A stretch of DNA of 51,854 nucleotides from positions 1 to 51,854 of the forward strand of contig JAGYMQ010000089.1 of assembly GCA_018400535.1 (NCBI GenBank). Direction: 5' to 3'. A program made the translations under genes and the position numbers. Below, piece after piece: positions 9,644-19,078 of this stretch. Under the pieces are notes generated by a model. It did no database searches and was not told the DNA's origin. It worked only from the letters and a program-made list of their open reading frames with translations. This stretch comes from Candidatus Cloacimonadota bacterium (GTDB lineage: Bacteria; Cloacimonadota; Cloacimonadia; Cloacimonadales; TCS61). How positions within the stretch are numbered: position 1 is the first letter of the stretch; each line of letters begins with the position of its first letter.

Positions 9644-10168
9644 ATGAATTGGAAAAATATAAAATTGCTGATCCTCGATAATGACGGAGTTCTCACTGAT
9701 GGCTCTATCATCTATGATAATCTGGGAAATGAATGGAAAATGTTTTCTGCTAAAGATGGCTTGGGAATAAAATTGCTCGAATTCACTGACATTCAGATTG
9801 CAGTGATAACGGGTAAAACGTCGCAATTATTAGCAAAACGCTGTGCTGAATTGGGAATAAAAAAACTTTATCAAGGTATCCGCAATAAATTGAAAACGAC
9901 AAGGAATTTATTGCGAGAATTAGAATTGGATTGGGAAAATGTGGCTTACCTGGGCGATGATTGGAATGATTTTCCAGTAATGAAAAGAAGCGCGATCTCC
10001 GCCGTTACTAATGATTCGTTTCCAGATCTGAAAAAAAAAGTTGATATCATCCTCCAAAATAAAGGCGGGGAAAATGCTGTGCGTGAATTTATCGAAATGA
10101 TTCTCAAAAAAAAAGGTATCTATGAAGAAACTCTGGCGAAATTTATTGATCATCTTGAGCATATCTAA
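9644..10168 (+). CDS. kdsC: KDO-8-phosphate phosphatase (HAD family)
   Basis: IKLLILDNDGVLTDGSIIYDN, FSAKDGLGIKLL, AVITGKTSQL, VAYLGDDWNDFPVM. Confidence 0.93.
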   Translation: MNWKNIKLLILDNDGVLTDGSIIYDNLGNEWKMFSAKDGLGIKLLEFTDIQIAVITGKTSQLLAKRCAELGIKKLYQGIRNKLKTTRNLLRELELDWENVAYLGDDWNDFPVMKRSAISAVTNDSFPDLKKKVDIILQNKGGENAVREFIEMILKKKGIYEETLAKFIDHLEHI

Positions 10169-10670
10169 TATATTTTTTGGCTGTTCAAAACAAACTGAAG
10201 AAACATTCATCCAAATTGACGATCGAATTCCTGATGAGCAAGCTGATTCGATCCATGTTTTTTCCACAAAAGGCGAAAAGCTGGAATATGAAATGACGGC
10301 GAAACATATGAACAAATTTTATGATACACAAGAAACCTTTGCTGACAGCGTTTATGTGATCTTTTATGAAGAAGATGGTTCGCTGAAATCAACCTTGAAA
10401 GCAGATCAAGCAATACTAAATGATGCAGAAAATATTTTACGCGGCATCGGGAACGTCGTCATCGTCAGTGAAAATGGCACGATGCAAGCTCCCTTGGTAG
10501 TTTGGGATCGCAATACTAATATTGTGCTGGCGCAAAAAGGTGTAACTTTGATCCGCAATAATAATGTTTTACACGGAAAAGAGATGGAAACTGATCTCTA
10601 TTTGGACAAGGTGAAGATCATCGATGTGAGCGCAGAAGGTGAATTGGAAGATGAAGAATTTGATTGGTAA
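10122..10670 (+). CDS. lptC: LPS export protein LptC-like lipoprotein
   Basis: Lipobox-like IFFGCSKQ; LptC-like fold segments (LKADQAILNDAENILRGIGNVVIVSENGTMQAPLVVWDRNTN). Lies between kdsC and an OstA-like gene and overlaps kdsC. Confidence 0.75.
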   Translation: MKKLWRNLLIILSISNIFFGCSKQTEETFIQIDDRIPDEQADSIHVFSTKGEKLEYEMTAKHMNKFYDTQETFADSVYVIFYEEDGSLKSTLKADQAILNDAENILRGIGNVVIVSENGTMQAPLVVWDRNTNIVLAQKGVTLIRNNNVLHGKEMETDLYLDKVKIIDVSAEGELEDEEFDW

Positions 10671-11733
10671 AATTTTTCTTTTATCAATATTTCTATTTGG
10701 ATTCCTTATCGCACAGGAAGATGTGCCACGTCCTTATAAATTGGTCCATGCCGATACGTTATCCGTGCAAAAGATCAACGATGAATATGTCAGCAATTTG
10801 ATCGGGAATGTTCATTTCTTTTATGGTGAAACCGAATTCTTTTCCGATTTTGCCGATGTTTTTGAAAAACAAAAAATTGCTCGTCTCCGCGGAAATGTGG
10901 AAGTTTATGACGATACACTTTCGCTTTTTGCCGATCATGCAAATTATTACCGTAAAGAAGAAAAACTTTTTCTGAACCATAACGTTTTTGTGAAAGAAAC
11001 ACATCAAGATTCGACGATCCGAACTTTTAATGCTGATTTTGTGAAATATTATCGTCAAGAAAAAGAGCTCTATGCAGAAAGCAATGTGAGAACTTTTGAC
11101 GAACGGGAAAATCTGCACGGAAGCTGTGGAAATCTAGTTTACTATCAAAAAGAAAATTATGGCTATTTAATGCAAGACCCAATTTTACAAGCTCTGGGGG
11201 AAGATACGCTCACAGTTTCTGCTCAAAAGATCGAATATTTTGATGATTATCAGAAAGTCGTTGCGACTTTCGATGTGAAAACTGTTTCCAATGATTTTAC
11301 TATTTTCAGTAATTTTCTATTGTTCTTTGTAGAAGAAGAAAAAGCGATTTATCAAGGTGAGCCTATCTTTGAATCGGAAATGGCAATTGCGGAAGCAGAA
11401 GAATTTCAAATATTTTTCAATGAGAAAAGGATCGAAAAGGCGGAATTTACGGATTCCTGTCGCGTAGATTTCAAGATCAGTGAAGATCAAGAAAGAAATT
11501 CCTGGGTAAATTCTCGCGAAATGACCTTTAATTTTCGGGATGGGGAATTGGAATTTTGTGATGCGCGCTTTGAAGTAGATTCACGATTTTTCCAAAAAAA
11601 AAATGAAGAAAAAGATTATCTGGAAAATCTGGCAAAAGGCAACCGCTTGATCATTGAGATCGAAGAAGAAAAGATCCAAAATGTTGATCTGATGAAGAGT
11701 ATTAGCGGATTGTATAAATTTGAAAAAAAGTAG
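10651..11733 (+). CDS. LptA/OstA-like periplasmic protein
   Basis: Signal peptide MKNLIGKIFLLSIFLFGFLIAQ. Repeated OstA-type strands (VSNLIGNVHFFYGETEFFSDFADVFEKQKIARLRGNVEVYDDTLSLFADHANYY). Overlaps lptC. Confidence 0.75.
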   Translation: MKNLIGKIFLLSIFLFGFLIAQEDVPRPYKLVHADTLSVQKINDEYVSNLIGNVHFFYGETEFFSDFADVFEKQKIARLRGNVEVYDDTLSLFADHANYYRKEEKLFLNHNVFVKETHQDSTIRTFNADFVKYYRQEKELYAESNVRTFDERENLHGSCGNLVYYQKENYGYLMQDPILQALGEDTLTVSAQKIEYFDDYQKVVATFDVKTVSNDFTIFSNFLLFFVEEEKAIYQGEPIFESEMAIAEAEEFQIFFNEKRIEKAEFTDSCRVDFKISEDQERNSWVNSREMTFNFRDGELEFCDARFEVDSRFFQKKNEEKDYLENLAKGNRLIIEIEEEKIQNVDLMKSISGLYKFEKK

Positions 11734-11921
11734 AGATTAATTTTTTTTAGTAAATCTGGCGAGCTATCAGCTGATTTTGGAATCAAAAAAACAATATAAT
11801 TATCTAAAAATGAATATTTTCATTGACTGATTTAACTGATTGGAAATCTGTGTAAACGGAATTATTTTCGAACAAATTTTTGATCAGAAGATAAATTCCA
11901 AGAAATATTTAGGAGAACGTA

Positions 11922-12167
11922 ATGAAGAAACTGTATGTGGGGAATATCCCCTGGAAAGCAACCGAAGAAGATTTGAAAAAATTATTTAGTGAATTTGGTG
12001 ATGTCGATAATGTTCGAATTATTACTGATCGCGAAACAGGAAGATCACGTGGCTTTGGATTCGTAGAAATGAATGATGCTGAAGAAGCGATGAGTAATTT
12101 GAATGATAGTGAATTTATGGGTAGAACTTTGAGAGTGAATGAAGCACGTGATAGAAAAGGTCGTTAA
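11922..12167 (+). CDS. RNA-binding protein with a single RRM
   Basis: KKLYVGNIPW (RNP-2) and GRSRGFGFVEM (RNP-1). Strong aggaga RBS upstream. Confidence 0.93.
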   Translation: MKKLYVGNIPWKATEEDLKKLFSEFGDVDNVRIITDRETGRSRGFGFVEMNDAEEAMSNLNDSEFMGRTLRVNEARDRKGR

Positions 12168-12216
12168 TAATAGATTTTCCTATCCATATTAATATCCTCG
12201 ATTTTGAGGAATTAAA

Positions 12217-12250
12217 AAAAAACCTGCCAATTTATGTTGGCAGGTTTTTT
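12217..12250. terminator. Bidirectional terminator between the RRM gene (+) and htpG (-)
   Basis: aaaaaacctgccaa-tttatg-ttggcaggtttttt, a perfect inverted repeat with A/T tails on both strands. Confidence 0.9.
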
Positions 12251-12259
12251 GGTTTATCC

Positions 12260-14266
12260 TTAATTTATCAATTCTATAACCTTGTTACTAAGATCAATAA
12301 ATTCTTTCAGCTCATCTCCGCTGAATCGCTTTTGCTCCAATAATGCCAGTTTATGAATATATTTCACCAGAATATCCACTTTCTTCTGAGCATTATCATC
12401 GGCAAATTTCACGATCTTCTTGATGATTGCGTTCTGATTATTGACCACGATCGTATGATTTTTTAACATATCCATTTCTTTATTTGGTTGTGACAAATAG
12501 TTCATTTCCTGGAAACGACGCATAAATTCATTGAAGAGGATCATCGCTGGAATATCTTTCGATTTAAGATGTTTTACTTCGGCCGTAACTGTTAAATTTG
12601 CCTGATCCATAATTTCTTTGAAAGCCTTTTCTCCAATACGATTTTTTGCTTCAGGCGTGATCTCGTAGGGCTTGATGTAAGTGATGTCATCTTTCGTGTG
12701 GGAATATGGCGCCAGAGCTGAAACAGCTTCCGGATATTTTTTGATGAAATCAGCATAACTATCTTTATTGAAGCTGGCTTCAATATTATCATTTAAACGT
12801 TTATTAAAGATCTCTTTGATGCGATCTGAAATTGTCCTGTTTTGGGAATCAACGACTTCTTTGCTTTCTTCTACCAGATTGTCATTGATCTCTGAATCAA
12901 TACGCACGAAATTTATATCAGAATTCTTGGATTCCAGATTTTGGAAAAGATGATTATCCAGAACTGAATTGGAAAAAATTACCTCAATGCCCTGTTCTTT
13001 CATTAAATTCAGATAGGAAACTTGTGTGTCTTCGCTCTGAGCATAGTATATTTTTTGGGGTTTTTCTTTTGATTTGTTTCTTTCCAAATATTCTTTGATA
13101 GTCACAAAATCATCGTTAGTTGTTTTAAAAATGACATTATCTCGTAAGGCATCATTGAATTTCTCGTTCGTCAGAAGTCCATATTTGATGAATTCATTGA
13201 TCTCGTTCCAAAGCTTTTCATAGCGTTTGCGATCTTCATCAAAGATCTCTTTCAAGCTATCAGCGACCTTTTTGATGATGAAATTGGATATTTTTTTGAC
13301 CTGTTTATCTTCCTGCAAAAAACTTCGTGAAACGTTCAAAGGAATCTCTGGAATATCGATCCCGCCCCGTAATAGCAGCAAAAATTCTGGAATGATCCCT
13401 TTTAGATCATCAGCCACAAAAACATTGTTGCAATATAATTTAACCTTTCCTTTGTTAACATCGATCTGATCTTTGATCGGCGGGAAATAGAGAATTCCAT
13501 TCAAATTAAAAGGATAATCGACGTTCAGATGGATCCAAAAAAGCGGGTCTTGATAATCATGGAAAAATTTTTTATAAAAATCCTTATATTCTTCATCTTT
13601 GACTTCTGTTGGTTTTTTCAGCCACAAAGCTTCCAATTGATTGACTGGCTCTTTTTCTTTATCAAGATAGATCGGATAGGGCGTGAAATTGCTGTATTTC
13701 TCCAGTAATTCTTTGACTTTGTCTTGTTCCAGATAGTCGCGACTGTCCTTGTTTAAAAAAATTGTTACTGTTGTTCCAATTTCTTTTCGTTTTCCGTCTT
13801 TTGTTGTGTAAGATGGACTGCCGTCACATTCCCAAAAAGCTGCTTGTGAATTTTTTTTGTAGGATAGGGAATCGATCGTGACTTTTTCTGCCACCATAAA
13901 AGAAGAATAAAAACCAAGACCAAAATGGCCGATGATCTTTGATTGCTTGTCTTTATACTTTTCAATGAAATCCTCTGCTCCCGAAAATGCGATCTGATTG
14001 ATATATTTCTTGATCTCGCTTTTGTTCATACCAATTCCATGATCAATCACTTCGATCGTCTTTTTGCGTTTGTTGATCTTCACTTCGATCTTTTTCTCTT
14101 CTTCTTTCATCTCAGGATCTGCGACGCTTCTTTTATTCAGAGCATCAACTGCGTTGGAAATCAATTCTCGCAGGAAAATATCGTGTTCCGAATAAAGCCA
14201 TTTTTTGATTATTGGAAAAATATTTTCACTATGGATGGATAATTTACCTTGTTTTTCATCTGCCAT
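12260..14266 (-). CDS. htpG: Molecular chaperone HtpG (Hsp90)
   Basis: MADEKQGKLSIHSENIFPIIKKWLYSEHDIFLRELISNAVDAL, IEVIDHGIGM, IGHFGLGFYSSFMVA, IPLNVSRSFLQED. ATG at 14266 with gaggt upstream; the track start at 14287 is too early. Confidence 0.96.
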   Translation of the reverse strand: MADEKQGKLSIHSENIFPIIKKWLYSEHDIFLRELISNAVDALNKRSVADPEMKEEEKKIEVKINKRKKTIEVIDHGIGMNKSEIKKYINQIAFSGAEDFIEKYKDKQSKIIGHFGLGFYSSFMVAEKVTIDSLSYKKNSQAAFWECDGSPSYTTKDGKRKEIGTTVTIFLNKDSRDYLEQDKVKELLEKYSNFTPYPIYLDKEKEPVNQLEALWLKKPTEVKDEEYKDFYKKFFHDYQDPLFWIHLNVDYPFNLNGILYFPPIKDQIDVNKGKVKLYCNNVFVADDLKGIIPEFLLLLRGGIDIPEIPLNVSRSFLQEDKQVKKISNFIIKKVADSLKEIFDEDRKRYEKLWNEINEFIKYGLLTNEKFNDALRDNVIFKTTNDDFVTIKEYLERNKSKEKPQKIYYAQSEDTQVSYLNLMKEQGIEVIFSNSVLDNHLFQNLESKNSDINFVRIDSEINDNLVEESKEVVDSQNRTISDRIKEIFNKRLNDNIEASFNKDSYADFIKKYPEAVSALAPYSHTKDDITYIKPYEITPEAKNRIGEKAFKEIMDQANLTVTAEVKHLKSKDIPAMILFNEFMRRFQEMNYLSQPNKEMDMLKNHTIVVNNQNAIIKKIVKFADDNAQKKVDILVKYIHKLALLEQKRFSGDELKEFIDLSNKVIELIN

Positions 14267-14333
14267 AATATACCTCTCATTTTGCAATTTTTGAGATAAA
14301 ATAATTTGAGTGCTTATTTTGTCAAAAGAAAAT

Positions 14334-14360
14334 TAAGCACTCTTTTATCGAGAGTGCTTA
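14334..14360. repeat. Inverted repeat taagcactct-tttatcg-agagtgctta
   Basis: 10-bp perfect stem with 7-nt loop just upstream of htpG; a further gagtgctta copy at 14309-14317. Confidence 0.6.
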
Positions 14361-14407
14361 ATCGTCTGCTAAATGCCTTCACCGTAAAGATTATGCTAAT
14401 AATATTA

Positions 14408-14717
14408 TTACCTGACAGATAAAATCACGCGGAAAACATATTCTGGTTCGCTGTATGATGGATTGACGTAATCTCTATTTGTGATGAAAAATCATATCGA
14501 TCGCTATTCCAGCTTCCACCTCTAACTACCTTATTGAACCTGAAACATTTTTTTGGATTATGAAGAGAACAGTTATGATAAAATCCGGTAAGTAATTATC
14601 ACAACAGTATTCGCTGACATTTCCAATAACATCATAAATTTTTAATTTATCTGACTTTTTGTTTTTATTGAACAAATTTTTCTCCGTTGTTTTTTTTATA
14701 AATTGCGAATTTATCAA
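14408..14717 (-). pseudogene. Degraded formylglycine-generating enzyme (FGE/SUMF1)-like fragment
   Basis: Minus-strand pieces in different frames: KIYDVIGNVSEYCCDNYLPDF, then VVRGGSWNSDRYDFSS, then NRDYVNPSYSEPEYVFRVILSVR*. These correspond in order to the conserved FGE-sulfatase C-terminal blocks. Confidence 0.7.
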
Positions 14718-14829
14718 TCTGCTGGATTTTCCTTTCTGTCAAATTCTTAATAAAATAGCATTGGCTAAAATAATTTAGATTTTCGTTGCCTGAATTATAC
14801 TAATTATTAATTCTTATTTCGAGGAAAAT

Positions 14830-15012
14830 ATGAGAAAAATAGTTCCGTTGAATTCGATTAAATTCACGATCGCTGGCTTGATCCTAAGTATCATCGGCCA
14901 GCTCAATATCGGCAGAAGTTCGCTTATAGCAATTTCTTTGACCGTTCTGGGAGTTATCTTTGCTGGCTATGGAGTTTTTTTGGCTTTCAATTCAAATAGC
15001 TCGAAAGAATAG
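14830..15012 (+). CDS. Small membrane protein of unknown function
   Basis: 60 aa with two hydrophobic segments (FTIAGLILSIIGQL, SLIAISLTVLGVIFAGYGVFLAF). RBS gaggaa upstream. Confidence 0.55.
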   Translation: MRKIVPLNSIKFTIAGLILSIIGQLNIGRSSLIAISLTVLGVIFAGYGVFLAFNSNSSKE

Positions 15013-15071
15013 AAAAAAGAAATATCATGAAACAGTGATCAGAAAATCGCTGAAAAAAAGAGGAGAGTATT

Positions 15072-15254
15072 ATGGCTCATTTGATCAAAAAAGAAGAATG
15101 CATCAATTGTGGTGCATGCGAAGAAGTTTGCCCGGTAAATTGTATTATTGAAAAAGATGAGAAACGTTTTATTAATTCAGAGGATTGCATAGACTGCGGA
15201 GCTTGCAAAGAAGTTTGTCCAGTGGATTGCATTTTGGCTCCGGAAGAGCAATAG
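15072..15254 (+). CDS. 2x[4Fe-4S] ferredoxin
   Basis: CINCGACEEVCPVNC and CIDCGACKEVCPVDC, two CxxCxxCxxxC motifs. RBS gaggag. Confidence 0.95.
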   Translation: MAHLIKKEECINCGACEEVCPVNCIIEKDEKRFINSEDCIDCGACKEVCPVDCILAPEEQ

Positions 15255-15300
15255 ACAAAAAACGTGAACGAAGTTCACTAAAAAATCTAACAAAAAAAAT

Positions 15301-16050
15301 TTAGAACATAGTGAAATACAATTGGAGCATAGGATCTGCGGTGAAAATATAGAGCAGAGAAGCCAGCAGTAAATATGGACCAAAAGGAAATTCTTTTTGG
15401 CGGTCATGTTTACTGATCAAAAGGAAAAGCATTGCCAATATCGAACCTAAAATTATTGTAAAAACGATTCCGAAAAATCCTAAAAATGCGCCGATCGCAG
15501 CGATCAATTTGATATCTCCACCGCCTAAGCTTTCTTTTTTAGTTATTTTTTCGAAAGCAACAGCTGTGACCAGAAATAGGAAAAATCCGAATCCAGCTCC
15601 GATCAAAGCAGCTTTTAATCCAATATCGCTTGCTGGCAAAAAACTAAATAATAATCCAACGATCAGTAAAGGAAGCGATAGTTTGTCTGGAATGATCTTA
15701 TGAAAAAGGTCGATGAACAAAATTATCAGCGCAAAAGAAATAAAGATCAGATATTTTAGAAAAAGGATTGAGAAGCCAAATTTGTAGAATAAAAGCAGGA
15801 AAAAAAGAGATGTAAAAAATTCAACGAAAGGATAATGCCAATGGATCTTTTGTCCGCAATTTCTGCATTTTCCTTTTAGAAATAAATAGCTGAGTAGCGG
15901 AATATTATCGAATGGTTTTATTTTGGCATTGCAATTCGGGCAATGAGAAGTGGGAAAAATTATCGATTCTTTGCGTGGAATTCTGCTGATGCAGACATTG
16001 AAAAAGCTACCGAAAACCAGACCAATGATGAATATCAATAAATGGAACAT
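15301..16050 (-). CDS. pilD: Type IV prepilin peptidase (A24)
   Basis: FGSFFNVCISRIPRKES, CPNC...CRNC zinc-binding pairs, GGGDIKLIAAIGAFLG. Confidence 0.93.
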   Translation of the reverse strand: MFHLLIFIIGLVFGSFFNVCISRIPRKESIIFPTSHCPNCNAKIKPFDNIPLLSYLFLKGKCRNCGQKIHWHYPFVEFFTSLFFLLLFYKFGFSILFLKYLIFISFALIILFIDLFHKIIPDKLSLPLLIVGLLFSFLPASDIGLKAALIGAGFGFFLFLVTAVAFEKITKKESLGGGDIKLIAAIGAFLGFFGIVFTIILGSILAMLFLLISKHDRQKEFPFGPYLLLASLLYIFTADPMLQLYFTMF

Positions 16051-16052
16051 AA

Positions 16053-16084
16053 AAAAAAGCCCGAGCTGATTGCCCGAGCTTTGA
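16053..16084 (-). terminator. Hairpin plus T-tract immediately upstream of pilD
   Basis: On the minus strand: AAAGCTCGGGC-AATCA-GCTCGGGCTTTTTTTT, then ATG of pilD. Confidence 0.6.
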
Positions 16085-16092
16085 TAGTTATC

Positions 16093-17346
16093 TTATTTCA
16101 TTCCTGAAGTCATTGCCAATCCAAGATTAAAGATCGGTAAATAGATAATTATAATGATATAGCCAACCATTCCTGCCATCAAGATTATGAGAATTGGTTC
16201 AATCAATGAAGTCAATCTTTCGATGACGGAATCGACCAATTTCTGATGGAATTCTGCGCCACGCCGCAATAATGTGTCCATATCACCAGTTTCTTCGCCA
16301 GTGGACATTAACTGCAACAAAATTGCTGGGAATATCTTTGTTTTTTTAAATGCGCCAGCCACAGTGTAACCTTCTTTCACCATTTTTCGACTATTGCGCA
16401 CGGCTTTTTCGACCACAGCGTTTTGCACCACGTTTTGCACCAGTTCCATCGTTTCCATGATTGGAACACCAGCGAACATCAAGATGCTGAAAGTTCTTGC
16501 AAATTTGCTCATGATCGAATTTTCCATCAGATTACCGATAACCGGAAATCGTAGTATGATTGAATCTACGATGAATTTTCCTCTGTCAGAAAGATAGAAC
16601 AAAGCAAAAGCCATTAAGAATCCCAGTATTATCATGAAAGTGAAGAAAATATTTTCTCTCACAAGAGTACTGACAGCAATAGCCGCCATTGTGGGACCGG
16701 GTAATTCTGCGTTAAAACTTTCATAGACACCAGCAAACATAGGAATGATGAAATAGAACAGACCCCAGACGACAACAGCCAGGAAGAAAATGATGAAGAT
16801 CGGATAAGAAAGAGCAGACCAAACTTTGCGTTTCGTATCTTCGATCTTTTCCAGATATTCTGCTAATTCATCTAATATTGTGTGCAGCGTTCCAGAAACT
16901 TCTCCAGCTTTGACCAGAGAGATATAAAGTGGATTAAAAACACCAGGATGTTGTTCCATTGCTTCTGAAAGACTGAATCCTTTTTTGATGTCGTCAGATA
17001 TTTTTTTCAGGACTTTACTGAATTTTTTGCTTTTTTCTTCTTTCTCTAAATTTGTGATCGCCTTTTCGATCGTGAGGCCAGCAGAAAACATTGTAGAAAG
17101 CTGTCTTGTAAAGAATACCAGCGTTTTCAGACGCACGCCAGTTCGCAGCTTGTAAAATGCTAACATAATTTTGTCAAACATGGATACTCTGTCTTTAAAT
17201 TTTCCTTCTGCTGCTGGTTTTACTTTGATGATTATATTTCCTTCTTTGGTCAGCTTATCTATTGCCTCATCCATAGAATTAGCTTTTAAAGAGCCTTCGA
17301 CTCGAATTCCTTTTGCGTCTTTAATTATATATTGATAACTTGCCAT
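16093..17346 (-). CDS. pilC: Type IV pilus inner-membrane platform protein (T2SS F family)
   Basis: FFTRQLSTMFSAGLTIEKAI, MEQHPGVFNPLYISLVKAGEVSGTLHTILDELAEYLEK, QLMSTGEETGDMDTLL. Confidence 0.95.
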   Translation of the reverse strand: MASYQYIIKDAKGIRVEGSLKANSMDEAIDKLTKEGNIIIKVKPAAEGKFKDRVSMFDKIMLAFYKLRTGVRLKTLVFFTRQLSTMFSAGLTIEKAITNLEKEEKSKKFSKVLKKISDDIKKGFSLSEAMEQHPGVFNPLYISLVKAGEVSGTLHTILDELAEYLEKIEDTKRKVWSALSYPIFIIFFLAVVVWGLFYFIIPMFAGVYESFNAELPGPTMAAIAVSTLVRENIFFTFMIILGFLMAFALFYLSDRGKFIVDSIILRFPVIGNLMENSIMSKFARTFSILMFAGVPIMETMELVQNVVQNAVVEKAVRNSRKMVKEGYTVAGAFKKTKIFPAILLQLMSTGEETGDMDTLLRRGAEFHQKLVDSVIERLTSLIEPILIILMAGMVGYIIIIIYLPIFNLGLAMTSGMK

Positions 17347-17363
17347 AAATTATCCTTCGATAT

Positions 17364-19073
17364 TTATTCAGAAATCGTGAATTTGATCACTTCGTGGATT
17401 GTGGTGATGCCTTCGCGCATCTTTTGAATACCACTTTCATGAAGAGAGCACATATCATTCTTTAAAGCACTTTCACGAATCACATCTTGATTTTCACCAG
17501 CAAAGATCAACTTACGGATCTCGGGCGTAACTTCCAGCATTTCAAATATTCCAGTTCTACCAGAATAACCTGTGTTGTCGCAATGAACACAACCTGACCC
17601 GATCTTGAAATCAATCTCTTTTGCTTCTTCTTCCGAGATACCAGCACTTTCCAGTTCATCTGGCGTAGGTTTATAATCTGTTTTACAATGTGGACACACC
17701 TTTCTGACAAGTCTTTGTGCCATTACAAGATTCAATGAAGATGAAACCAGATAGTTGGGAACACCGATATCTAAGAGTCTTGTGATTGTAGAAGGTGCAT
17801 CATTAGCGTGAAGCGTTGTGAAAACAAGGTGTCCGGTGAGCGAAAATTTGATCGCGATATCAGCCGTTTCTTCATCACGGATCTCACCGATCAGCACGAT
17901 ATCAGGGTCTTGCCTGAGTACAGAGCGCAAAGCTCTGCCGAAGGTTAGATCGATTTTTGCATTTGTCTCGATCTGTGTGATACCATCCAGACGATATTCC
18001 ACTGGGTCTTCCACAGTTACTATGTTATTTTCAATATCTCTGATCTCTTTCAAAGCTGCGTGTAAAGTTGTGGATTTTCCACTTCCAGTTGGGCCAGAAA
18101 CAATCGTTATTCCATAAGGACGCCGAATCCACTTTTTAAAAATTTCCAGATTATCTCCAGAGAATCCTAAAGTATTCAAATTGAAACCAAATTCTCCTTT
18201 GTCCAGGAGACGCATCACGACCTTTTCACCTGTAACTGTTGGTGTGATCGAAACACGCACATCGACACTTTTTATAGAAGTTTTCAACGAAATGTGACCA
18301 TCCTGAGGAAGACGACGTTCAGCGATATTTAATTTGGACATAACTTTAACCAGCGAAACCATTCCGTTGTGTAGCCCAATTGGCGGAGACATAACTTCAC
18401 GCAGCGCACCATCGACCCGGAATCTGACTCGTGTTTTTTTAGTTAACGGTTCTATGTGAATATCTGTCGTATTGGATTTGATCGCTTCTGTGATTATCAG
18501 ATTTATTAATCTTACGACGGGAGCATCAGCATCTCCTTTTGTGTCGATCGAAATCTCATTTTCGTCTTCATCCACAGCGACGAAATCAAATTCACCAACT
18601 GCATCTTCCACTTGAGTAGATGTTCGAATACTTTTGTAATATCTTTCTAAAGTATCGTGCAGAGTGGATTCACCGATAAGAACAGGAATAATGTTTTTGT
18701 TCAATATCTTTTTCAGATTGTCCTGGATCGCAATATTCTCGGGATCAAGCATTGCAACATAGACGGAAGTGTCATCTTCTCGGAGTGCCATAACATGATT
18801 TTCTTGAGCGAAAGGTTCTGGAATTTTTTTCACGACTTCCGGATCTAATTCTAATAATTCATTTTCATTAACGACGTCATATTCCAATTGTAAATGGAGC
18901 GCATTGAGAAGCTCGGATTCTGTAATATATCCGAGCTTCACCAAAGTCTGCCCGATTTTTAGATTAAAGTTTTTTTGTTTGGAAAGAGCTTCTTTGATCT
19001 CTCTTTCACTAACGATATTTTGATGAACGAGTATTTCACCCAGGCGAGCAAATTGAGGATTAAATGCCATCAA
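17364..19073 (-). CDS. pilB: Type IV pilus assembly ATPase
   Basis: Walker A IVSGPTGSGKSTTLHAAL; VRQDPDIVLIGEIRDEETADIA; ATLHANDAPSTI; zinc motif CPHC...CVHC. Confidence 0.96.
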   Translation of the reverse strand: MMAFNPQFARLGEILVHQNIVSEREIKEALSKQKNFNLKIGQTLVKLGYITESELLNALHLQLEYDVVNENELLELDPEVVKKIPEPFAQENHVMALREDDTSVYVAMLDPENIAIQDNLKKILNKNIIPVLIGESTLHDTLERYYKSIRTSTQVEDAVGEFDFVAVDEDENEISIDTKGDADAPVVRLINLIITEAIKSNTTDIHIEPLTKKTRVRFRVDGALREVMSPPIGLHNGMVSLVKVMSKLNIAERRLPQDGHISLKTSIKSVDVRVSITPTVTGEKVVMRLLDKGEFGFNLNTLGFSGDNLEIFKKWIRRPYGITIVSGPTGSGKSTTLHAALKEIRDIENNIVTVEDPVEYRLDGITQIETNAKIDLTFGRALRSVLRQDPDIVLIGEIRDEETADIAIKFSLTGHLVFTTLHANDAPSTITRLLDIGVPNYLVSSSLNLVMAQRLVRKVCPHCKTDYKPTPDELESAGISEEEAKEIDFKIGSGCVHCDNTGYSGRTGIFEMLEVTPEIRKLIFAGENQDVIRESALKNDMCSLHESGIQKMREGITTIHEVIKFTISE

Positions 19074-19078
19074 ATCTC

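Noticed and set aside
14960-15151. 63-aa ORF between the small membrane protein and the ferredoxin
   Set aside because: Overlaps both genes, and its C-terminal part is the ferredoxin in the wrong frame.
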